DNA of 64,000 nt from Montifringilla adamsi (lineage: Eukaryota; Chordata; Aves; Passeriformes; Passeridae), in the NCBI GenBank assembly GCA_017590115.1, contig JAGGNK010015558.1, positions 62,001-126,000 of the forward strand, written 5' to 3'. Shown here piece by piece: positions 13,901 through 25,900 of this stretch; the stretch's first letter is position 1; each line of letters begins with the position of its first letter. The translations under genes and the position numbers were made by a program. Below the pieces are notes generated by a model that searched no databases, was not told the origin of the DNA, and was given only the letters and a program-made list of their open reading frames with translations.

Positions 13901-16900
13901 GTGCATTTTTAGACTTTAGATTATTTTGGAAACTTGTTTCTCTCTTCCCCAAAGTTATTTTAATGAAACTGTATGCTTAGCTGAGCATTCTAAGTCACTT
14001 CAACATCATTCTTTTTAATTTCTGTTTAATTGCCTGCAAGAACAGAAAAACAAAACTTAACTTCCCAGATGCTTATTGGCTTTGAAGATTCAGGATAGTG
14101 TTGGAGATGTGTAAAGGAAAACTTGGGAATAAAAGTTTGAGTGCCTGTGATGTGGATATTCTTTCTTGAAGTAACAGTGCAGGCACACTACACTTGCTAG
14201 GGGAAGTGGAATTTGTAAGCAGTGCTTTGGCTAGCATACTTAAATATTGACTAGTACTTAGGAAAGGTTTTGCCTCTGCACCATCAGAACATCTTGTGTC
14301 TTAGCTGAAAGCAGTAAAAATTGGGAAATCTTCCTGGGGCCAAGAGAATTATAGCCTAATTTAACTCAATACTAAAGCTAAAATAATGTTGATTTCTGTC
14401 CTTTTTGATAGAGTAATTGATTAATAATTAATCAGTAATTAGTAATTACAATTAGTAATTAAGTAGTGATTGATTAGTAAAAGCAGATGAATTTCAAACT
14501 ACCGGTTTTCACAGGAAATTTAGAGTTTTGTTACATTTTGTGCTGAGATATGTTGTCACGCAACTTCTGAATGACAAATCATAACTTCAGATAATTGTAA
14601 TAATGTGGAATAAAAATCACTTTCATGAGTTGTTGCAATTTCAGTTTGTCAGTGATGTAAAATTCAGTCTGGTGTAATAATGACATGGTTTTTTAGTTAT
14701 TTAGCATAATTTTTATTGTTGTTTTTAGAACTTTCCTGATGTAGATGATGAAGGATACAGCATTAAACCAGAAGCAACACAAGATATCCTTTTTACTATT
14801 ATTGTGCCAAGTTATTTGATGTTACTGCAATTGTTTGGAAACAGGAAGTACTGACTAAAGAGTTAAGGAAGATGAATGACATTTATGCCTATGTTGCAAC
14901 CTTGTATTCTTACATTCATAGCTTTTGTAAAATGAACCAAATTTTTTCTTGGATGTGTGTATGCAAATGTTAAAGATTAGATTAGATCAGATCTCTTGGG
15001 AACTTAAAAAGGACAGTAAAAATGAAATGCAAAAAAATAGCCAGATCCATTGCAGATCCAAAATTCCATGCAGATCTCTCTCCATGAAAAGCTCTCAGAG
15101 AGTTTATAAAGTTTGCAAACTTTTTAAAGCATATTGAATGTTTATCTCTTCTATACCTGTGCCCTCACTTTTTTTTTTCTAGTGTAGCACTAGAGCAGTG
15201 TAGAAATAGAATTTCTTTTACTTGATGAAGTCCATTACACTACATGCTGTTTCCAGTTGGTGCTTTTAGCTTTTACTGTGTTTTTAATAGCTTCATATTG
15301 AAAGCTTTAGTAGCTTGCATATACAGAGTGGATTTTGTTCTGAGTTGCTTTATTGAGGCTGAAGATTTTTCTCTGCTGTTCTCCTGTTACTTTGTAGGAA
15401 AATTCTTGTCCACTTTTTTTCCTACTGCCACAGAGGAAAGTTCTGCTTAAGAGCTGGGAATAGTTACCATAGATCTAAGCAAGCCTGGTATGTTGGTAAG
15501 ATAGCTAATTTTTGGAAATGTATTCACTGAATTTTCTGGGTACTTCAGATAAAAGGTGAATTTAGGCCGTACCATTACCTTAAATTACAAAAACTTTTAA
15601 GCAGTTAACAGCTCATTACAGTGGCCAGGTCATCATCATAACTTCTTTGTTTTCATCAACTTTGCAGAATATTCCTCTAATGCCCACATGTAAGAGTCCT
15701 GTAACAATAAAGCAGTTGGTGTAATCGTCTATTTTAAAAAATGATGTAAAAGTGACAGACTTTTATCCAGTTCTAAGAGGAGTGTTGTTTCGTGCTCTGC
15801 ATGTTTTTCTGAAAGTGAGAGAGAAGTGAACAACATCCGTGCTTATGATGAATGATTCATTTGGACATCCTGTTTTTTATTATCTCTTTTTTGTTGTGAA
15901 ACAAAAGAAAAGGCATACATTTAGTGAAAAAAAATCCATGATTTGCAATCTGTCATGAGATAGTACTTCAGCTGCTGAAAATCTTGACCAGCTTCAGGAA
16001 CTTATCAGCTCCCTTTCTCTTTTCCTCCCTTAGCCTCTAGAAATTGATTTTGTTAAACTCATGAGATAATTTGTTGGAGGACATTGTTTTATTATGACAG
16101 TCAATCATAATAAGTCTGATTTAAATCTGTATTGGAGAAACACTTTAAAAGAACTTTCTTATTTGTAGGAAATGAATCTTGAAGGTCAGTGATAACATTC
16201 AAGACAAGAAATCTTTTGATGAAATTAGAATTACTTTTCTTTGAAACCTTTTATAACTGCTTTATTTTGAAGGAAGAGAGATGTAAGATGAAGATACTTG
16301 GCTTTTTCTTCACCACAATTTTCAGATCCTTTCAGCTGAAGGGGATTTGGAATGTCAGGTTTAAAACTTTGTTAGGGAATAGTTTGAAGGAATTTAATGC
16401 AAATGTCTGTCATATTTTCAGGTGAAAATAACAGAAATTACTTAGAGAATATGTACACTTCTTCCAGGTGGTACAAAACTTTTCTGTAGAGGGAAATTTT
16501 CAAGTTTTTCTTGTCAAAACAAATGCAGGTTTTAAGACTTACCTTGGGCCTTTCAGAGGTTTATAAGCAAAGTGCTGCTCCTTTGCTTATAAAGCACTGT
16601 TTATTTTCCTTATTCTGAGGTCTGAAATGTCATTGTGATTTATTTTTATCCAAAGATGACAGTACTTTAAGCAGCTCACATCGTTCAGTTCACTGTGCAG
16701 TCTTCTGTGCACCTGGCATCCTTTCTTAAAAAATTTTCAGTGCCACACTGTAAAAAGAGCAAGTAATGGTGGCTCCTACTCTTTCCTTCACTGTTTATGT
16801 TAGGGACAGGTATTTCATATACATGAGCATTTCACTGCTTATCAAAATACCTAGGCTTTTCTTCATTTGATTTAAAAGACTTCTACATTTTTCATACATC

Positions 16901-19900
16901 TGTTAGAATCCCTGCTGGAGTCTTGCAAATTATAATTTTACATGCAGAAGTGTTGCTGCTTTAGAATGTTAAATTTAATCTCATGCCTTCAAATATGCAG
17001 TTATTCAGTTATATGCCAGATACTGCCATTCTTCAGTTATATGACATCATGTTTTTCTGAACAGAATCATCATTCTGAAGATAAATGAAATAAACCCCTA
17101 AATTTTAACTCTGAATTGTGCATTTTGGACTGTGGATGTATGTAACTGCACAAAGAGGTCACTTAATATGAGCATTTTGTGAACCAAAACTGTAAAGTAG
17201 ATTAAGCAGATGGCTTTGAGGTATTTCCACCTTAACTGAGACAAACATACCAAAGAGAACCATTTCTATTCATCCAGTGAGTCTGACTCTGAAGATGATG
17301 AACCCAGGAGGTTCCATGTGGAAATAAAACCAGTCCAGCCAAATAACAGTTCTCAATACACTATGCCTTCTTTGGATGAATTAAAAGTATCCATAGGGAA
17401 CATCACTCTTTCTCCAGCAATATCTGTAAGTCTTTTGTTCCTTGTATTTTTGATGTGTAGAAAAGTAGTTAAGAAACTGTCATGTAAACATATATTAAAA
17501 TGTTCAGAATTTATTCTAGGTTCAGTAACTCTTTTTTCTTATGCACTAGGTCATTTTTGGTACATTTCATATTCCAAGATATATATAGATTGCACTTTCA
17601 TATTGCAGTATAATATTGAGTACTTTTCTCATATTTAAATTTTTCTTTGAGACTTTTGAGTGTTCAGTTCTTGTGTTTGTGCTCTTGCCACCATAAGACA
17701 TTCAGTTACATCTTAAGGTTAGCTGAGCATAGCTTTTAACATAATTTGAAAACTAATTTTCAATAACATACAAGTCTTTTAAAAAAGATCGTATAATGAG
17801 GCTACATGTAACATTTGAAGTGCAGCTTTATTGATGTGTCCTGCCAGTTCATGGAATAATCCTTTATACCACCAGATGATAAATAATATTAGGGTATGCT
17901 GGTACAGTATTCAGATCAGAGCAAGACTGGTTCTGATTTTAAGGAAAATAGTGTACATAACATATTAAAATAATAATTTTTCTCTTTTTTCCCTCACCAC
18001 ATTTTGAAAGCAGAGGCACAGTCCTGTAAGTAGAGAATGGCTTTTTATTTGCATTTGTAGTTAAAACTAAGTAAGTGTAGTGTGTGAGGGGACTCGTTGG
18101 GAAAACATGAGAAATGTTTCGTTTCATCTCTACTGTGTGATAAAGACATAGGCTGTATAATTGTCTGTCCCAGACAGTAAAGAGATTTAAAAATGCTGCT
18201 CCCTTTGTCAGCTCTTCAGTATTTATTCCTACATTTTCAAACTGGTGTAGCAGATGTGCACTGCTTGCTCTGCCCAGGCTTATGTTCTGTGGTCTTCCGC
18301 AAGCTCATGATGTTTTTGCCTGGCACTGAAACTAAAATATCTCGTAGGAAGTTGAGTGGAAATAAGAACTCTGGGACTGTTAAGTGGTTTATTTCACAGT
18401 AGAAGAACTTATTCCTATTTTTTCCCTGTTTCAGGCACAAATGAATCAAAATTCATCCAGTAAGTGTGAATCTTTTAGTCTGTTATTTTTTTAACATAGA
18501 ATGAAAACAAATATTTTTTTTAATTGTTGGAGACATAAACTTCTTAAATATCTGTATTTTAAATTGAACAAAATGTTTCTCTTGTTAGTTTTGTATAACT
18601 ATTCCTTATCTATATACTTGGCTGTTACCTGTTGTGGGGACCAGATTAACCTGTATCTGGCAGTAATGAGGAACACATCCAGATGCCAAAGGGGTTGCCC
18701 CATTGGGAAAAACTTCGCTGCAAGTTCCTGAAACCCTTCCACCTGCTCAAGTTTAGTATGATCCACAAACCAGCAAAGCACACCATGTTCATGATATAAA
18801 ATACTGACATGGAGGATAGAGCATTAGCTTCTATTATTCAGGGTTGGATTTTTTTTTTTTTTAGCCAATGGGAAGCCAGGCCAGATTTGCTGAAGAACAA
18901 TGTTGATGTAAATTGTATAATTCAAGGAGGAAGTTGCAAGCAAACAACACTTCCTTATGAAGTGCACTGGTCTATGTAGTCTTCTCATAGTTCAGGAATA
19001 TCTAAACTTAAGTTAGCAGAAATTATACATTTTCTTTTTTCCATTTTAATAGTAATTTGTTTTGAACTGCCAACATTAATATTAACTATCTTTTTGTAAT
19101 TAAAATTAAATTTTTATTTTACATTTCACACTTTTAGTGATAATATGGTATCTTTTTCTTAGGTGAAGAGTCAGCAAAATCAAAACTTTCTGCTCCAGCT
19201 ACTGAGTAAGTTCAAATGTAAAATTCTATCAAATCCTGTTTTGCAGGAATTTGTTCTTATTTTTCTAAACTTGGAAATGCATTGAAAATGGCAGCTGAAT
19301 CCTATCTTAAGTTGTACATCCATTGCATTGTAAGCCTGAGTGTATCAATGGATATTTCCATTCATTTGTTTACCCATTCTAATACATTTGATTTATTGTG
19401 ATCAATTTCAGTTGGTATTTATAATTACATAGCTACACAATGTTTTTAAATAAGACAGTTTTTAAATAAGATCGTTTCTATCCAAGAGTGTTCCGTGATA
19501 AAGTGTTTAAGATTGCAAACCCCAAATTTACACTGATCTGCATACATTGCTTATGTTTATATGTGCTGAAATAAATTAATTTGACGATGTAGGTCTCAAA
19601 AATTACAGTTATTTAACTGACATTATGGAGTATGTCCACTCACAAATTTTCACCAAAGTGTTGGCTAAGACAGTCTCCTTATGTGTAAATCAGTTCTTTG
19701 ACCTGCAACTTTTGACTAATTCTTTTCTTTTTAGATGCAAAGACTAATATAGACTAATTTGTCAAAAGTTTTTATCATATTATTGAGGGACTTTTTACAA
19801 GAGTTCTGTAGTGATAGGACTAGGAGGAGTGGCTTTAAACTCAGAGTAGTTTTAGATGAAATATGTGGAGGAAAATTTTTACTGTGAGGTCTAGTGAGAC

Positions 19901-22900
19901 ATGGAAATAGGTCACCTAGAGAAATTCTGGATGGCCCGTCTCTGGAAATGTTCCGGGCCAGTCTGGAAGGGGCTTTAAACAACCTGGTCTAGTGGATGTC
20001 AGCATGGTTGGAACAGAATTTTTAAAGATCCCTTCAAAGCCAAACTGTTCTGTGATTATTATTATATTATGAAACTACTACTGAAGTTTGTGATTTTTAT
20101 GAATGCATAAGTCTTTCATTTCTATTCCAATTTTAACTCTTAATACAGAAAGGGGAACAGTGACTTCCTGGCATGGGATCCACTCTTCAGCACTTCTCTT
20201 GAATCTTCCTCTTCAGCTTCTTTGGCATCCTCATCTTCCTCAGGTAAAATATTTGATGGTAGAGATGGTGTTTGCCATATTTCTGGATGTTCTGGTGTTG
20301 TTTTCTGAGTTATTGCAAGGGGACGTGCTTTTATGCATAAATTATGGAGTTTTTAAAGCAGTATACTGTCTTACAAATATTACACGATTGAGAGGGCAGC
20401 ATATAAGGCTTTCAAGCTAGACAGCAAGAAGGAAGAGGGAATGCTAGACACTTTAAGAAAATTCTGTTTTGCTCCTGCCTTTTTTTTATTGCCTTCTCAT
20501 ACTTACTGGATAATTGCTCACATCTAGAATGTAATCAACTTTTTTCAGCTAGTAAGGCTGGGAGATAAAATGGAGGTTGTTGCAGCAACTGTGAGATAAG
20601 CTGAGCTTGCACAATGAATAGGGATGGATTTCTTCTTTCCAGGAAAGTTGGCTATGTAGTACAAAGAGCAGAGCCTTGCTGTGAGGAACTTGTTTCCTGT
20701 AGGAAGGCATGATTCTGTTAGGAGTTGTGAAGGCATAATCCAAGGGGAGACGGAAAAGATGACAGGACTGAGACATGAATTAAGCTGAGATCCTGAAAGC
20801 AGGGATATTGCAAGGAAAATGATGGTGTGGGGCATATGGGAGGTGGAGGGAGAGAGCACATGTTGCTTGGGAATTTTGGGTTGCAGGATATTAGTGTTAG
20901 TAGGACACTGGCAAGCTTTCCTGAAACCTGGTCTTTGCAAAAAAAAGTTCCATACTTCTTTTCACTCTACTTACTGTGTATCTTTACTTCAACATCTTAA
21001 TTTTCTCTTAATGTAGACAGTTTCCTCCTCCTACAGACCTGAGAAAGGAAGTGTGTTCGCTAATTTTTTTTTTTTAACTAAGTACTTGTATTCCAAAAAT
21101 AGTTCTCATTTCTTTGTTCATTATGGCTTTCTAGTGGTTTTCTTCTGTGCATGATCATGCAGATTGAAGAAGAATAAGGAGGATTACATTATCAGTAGGA
21201 GAATTCTGAAAAACTGGTGTTATTTCTCGGTTTAAGTAATGTTCTTTTAATAACAATCAACATTGCTCTGTAACTGTTCAGATTTTAAGAACTTAGTCTT
21301 TCACAACAAATTGATGTTCCTTAAGGGTTACAGTTTTAATATATCTGGCTTACAGAACTCATTATAATTCTCTCATCCTGACTTACATAATCAGTCAGTA
21401 GTACTGGCAAGTGGATCCACCATGTGTGTGGTAGCACATTTAAGAATAAATTCTAGAGAGATATATATTACTGGAATACTCTGAAAAGAAATGGTGCTTT
21501 CTTAGAATACTCTGTTTTGATAACTTTGGTCTTGTGTTGGAGTCTGCAGAGAAAGGCAGAGGATGCTGAACTTCTTGTGCTGGTGGTTGTAGCTGTATTC
21601 AGGTGTTTATTGCTGTGCCTGGATGAGAACTGAAAGCAGGTTAGGAAGTCATCATACAGTTCCTGCTGGCAGCAGAACTGTGGAGAAAATAGTCTCTGGC
21701 TGATGAGTAATGACAGAGATCCATAATATCCTCTGTAGCTCTATCTGGCAGAGAGTCATCTATCCCAGTCATACCCATGAGGCTTATACAAAGCCCTGCA
21801 GTTCATTGAAATTGGTGCAGTAGAGGGTCTTGTGGGCATAAATCAAGTTTAGATACATCTGTGCATTGGCAAACTTTATCTGATAAATAATTCTTTCAAA
21901 GACTGTTGTTCTAGAAGTTAACTAAGATATTTACATATTTACATTTGTGAAATCATCTGTAGAATTAAATAAAAAGTAAATGTTCCAAAGTATAACAAAT
22001 TTCTAATACATTTGGGGTAAAAAAAAAACCCTGGATCAATGTAGGTCATGTTGTTTAAATTGAGTTCTAATGCTTGCTAACTTGCAAGTAAGTTTTAAAA
22101 GTTTTTTTAAAATACTTGTCAGATGGTATTTGCCTCAAAATCAATGTTTTATCTTCAACTTGAAGCTTTGTAATAAGCTGGTGCTTAAGGTTTTTGAAAA
22201 TCTCAATCCCAAACTTAAATTACATACATTAGTTGTGTGGAATACAGTATATGTCCCTTATGGTTTAAACATTTGTTTAACTGTTGGTTTATAACCATGT
22301 TACTCATTGAACACTTAAACTACCTTGGTATTTGAGTAGACAGTGGATTAGGTAGTGCAGAAGTAATCTTTGGTAATCCATGAATGATCTCACTTTATTA
22401 GAAGTTTCAGCTATCTTTGTTATCTTGAACAAACACAACAGACATTTTTTAGCTAGCTCTTGATATTTTAAAAATGCTTCTATTAGTTATCTTCCTTATT
22501 TTCATCCATGTGTATTTTTAAAATAGTTCTTAACATGTCCACATTGTTTTTAAATAGGATTTATAGTAGTATTGTAAAGACTTGGAATGGTAGTTAAAAT
22601 ATCTGCTTGAAAGGGAAAGCTGTGTTAAAATTCTTAATGTCTAGGTGGACTTAGAGAATGTATTTGTTTATAGCAAAAGGACCACTGTAGAGAGGACAAC
22701 TGTACTTTTGGTCTGAGCTTTTAAATGTGTTTCTTTTTTGGATTTTGATTGTCACTGCTGTTGCTCCTAGCTCTGCCAATCTGCAAGATGTTGAGAATTG
22801 ACTAACCTTGCATTTTCTGCTTCTGTTGTCATCTAGAGCAACAGGCAACAGCAAGTGCAGGGAATACTTGTGGAAAATTCCTTTTTTCAGCAGTCAGAAG

Positions 22901-25900
22901 ATTATAGGATGAGAGAGGGGAAAAAAACAGAGGTGGATGATGCCTCATCCACATTGTTACCCACTAGACACAGATTGATACAGACAGAATAACAGACTGA
23001 ATTTTGTGGCTCCATTGTCTTCATTCATTCATTCACCTGAAAGCCAAATCTGTTGGACCTTCCTATTACAAATACTAGGACTAAGAGAATCAAAGTCTTT
23101 GGAAGGAACAGGATAGGTTTGATTAAATAACTTTGGAGGAAATTAAAAGCAGAAAGCTGTGGAGACGAACCAAAAATGGAATAGGATGGAAGAAAGAAAA
23201 GACAAAGATGAGAAAAAATTAAATCACAACAGGTAGGAAGTCAAAGGAGTAAGGAAAGTTCTGAGAAATAGAGCCTTAAGTGGAGACATACAAAATAAGT
23301 TCTTTTAATGTACTGAAAAATAGAAAGGGACATAGTTGGCAGTATGAATGAAGTACATATGATATGTGACTGCCTTTTTTCTGTCTTCTATTTGTGAGTT
23401 GGGGGAGTTACTTTAGTAGAGCAGTTATTTTTCAGGCTGGCTAGTAGCCCTTGTGCAGTGGATATTAAATACTTTTTTGAATATTGAAAATTTTATCTTT
23501 TCATTGTTGGTCCTAGTTTCAATTCTTCCCTTTTCCTTCAGCTACCCTAACAGAGCACAATAGGAGCTCCTCATCATCTACCACTGATTTGCCTGGGTGT
23601 AGAATATCTCAGTGTTTGCTTGGACACCAGACAGATTCTGGGTCTACAAGCCCATCCTCACCAGGCTTTACCATTAGCACTGGTGTTACAGCAGCGCCAT
23701 CAGGGAGCACCAGTACTTTATCCTGTTTTTCACAGTCTCAGAGTCAGTGGATTTCCTTTGCTGATGAACTTCTTACAATTAGACACACAAGCACAGACAA
23801 GAAGGAGCCCCAAAGATTGCATTTTAAAACTGAAAATGCCTGCCTTGCCTCTTCTGCTTTGCTTGGGAATTCTTCCAACACCTGTGCTTCTGAGGATCAA
23901 AGTGACCTTTTCAATAACTCTATATGCCATGAACAATTATTCATTGAAGAAACTGGCACTGCTACTGAAATATCTTCTGCATCATCTTCAGCACTACTGG
24001 ACTATAGTTTAGTGTCTTCTTGTGCTCATACAAATAAGGGTATGCCAAGCATGCATTCTGCACTGCTCTTTGCTAATAACTGACTCCAAAAAGCAAGCTT
24101 TGGATTAATTTTTTATTTTTGTTACTATTGTTCAACTGATATTAAAATTAACTCATCCTCTTACTTAGAATGTACTAAACTGCTTGTTAATGCCAGTTGG
24201 GACAGTGAAGTAAATATTCAGCTTAAAATAAGAAGAAAATTCAAGTTATTCATTTAAAGGCATTGCTTTTTCTTAACTATGCAGTGTTGCTTTTCTAGAA
24301 ATGGGAATGTATTTTTGTGGGATATCAGACAGCAATGAGATCTCAAAGATTAAGTAATTGTGTTTGCAAAATCAGTTCTTTTTACATACAAGCTTCCAAG
24401 AGTGGTTGGTATAAAATCACTTGAGAGCAATGAGAAAGCCCACAATGCTTTAGATGCACTTTTCAGGGTATCACTTGGCGCTATTTTAAAAGCACTTACC
24501 ATTTGTGTTAACTCTTTAAACATGGCACTTGTACGATAGGAACCTCTAGTAGAAACATCACTTCTAGATATTCTACTCAAGTAAATAACTAATTATGTTC
24601 AGTGTGATCTTTCTAATATTTTCTTAACTTTGCTTTCTTTCAGCAAGGCCCACCACTCCTCTTTCTGTGGGCACCATTGTACCCCCTCCAAGACCTGCTT
24701 CAAGACCAAAGCTGTCTACCGGGAAACTTAGTGGGATTAATGAAATAGTACGTATTGATTTTTTTTTTTTTTTTTTTTGTATTTGACTTGATTTCAGATA
24801 CACCATTCATTGACTCTGTTATAGTGGAGTTACTTTCTAGCCGATGTTCAAGGAATCTCATAAGCAGCTTTTCAACATTGCCAAATAGGCATGGTTATAG
24901 TTTCTGATAATTATCTCATTACAACAAATAATTATTAACACAAGTACTAAGGTCCAAAACATAATTTTTGCATTAGCTGAATGTTTTTCAATTGAGCAAA
25001 GCAGTAATTTGATAATTTTTTTTTTTTTTTTTTTTTTTTGCCATTTTGACTTGATTTCAGATACACCATTCATTGACTCTGTTATAGTGGAGTTACTTTC
25101 TAGCCGATGTTCAAGGAATCTCATAAGCAGCTTTTCAACATTGCCAAATAGGCATGGTTATAGTTTCTGATAATTATCTCATTACAACAAATAATTATTA
25201 ACACAAGTACTAAGGTCCAAAACATAATTTTTGCATTAGCTGAATGTTTTTCAATTGAGCAAAGCAGTAATTTGATAATGAAAGACAAAATACTATTGAA
25301 GTTATTAACAAACCTCACTTGATTTAGGGATATCACCAAAGCTCTGGGAAATGAGCGGGGTATTTTTCAGTTGTACGTTGACAGAAGTAGCCCTTTTGTG
25401 ACTTCTCCCTGCACTTGGTGCTGGTTTGTGGAAAAGGGAGGTGGTAAATCACAGCAGTTGCCCATGAGGATAGCGAGAGGTTGCACACTGTCTGCATGTA
25501 CCTGCAGTGCGGGTTCGCCTGCCGATAAGGAATGTGCTAAAGAATGCAAATAACCAAACAGCCTATCAGACTAGGCCATGGCTAATTTCCTCAGTAAATA
25601 TTTAAGTATTCTGCAGTTTCACTTGACTTCCTGACTTGGAAAAATGTTCCTGTGGTAAAATCTTCTTCTTGTCTTTCAAAGTAGCAAGATATTTTCACCA
25701 TATTCTTGGGACAAACAAAATTCTCATCTTATACTTTGACAAAACTGACAGAATATTTTCAAACTGTTTTGCTTTTCTGTAGCATCAGAAAAGAGTTCAT
25801 TTTGAAATTTGTTTCTCTTTCCGATACAGAATTGTAGTAATTGCTCTTAGCCCAAGAAATCTGTTCTTCATGTCATTTATCTGTTCTACTATAAAGTGTG

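Noticed and set aside
17241..17246. AG acceptor at 17239-17240 for the intron starting at 14784
   Set aside because: It also keeps the frame but would insert two residues (Q-DKH-T instead of Q-D-T). It would also leave only about 5 nt after the branch-like adenosine. The AC acceptor fits both the U12 spacing and the conserved peptide better.
20545..20940. 131-codon minus-strand frame in an FCHO2 intron
   Set aside because: Low-complexity composition mirrored from a purine-rich + strand; no splice or promoter signals and no known homologue.
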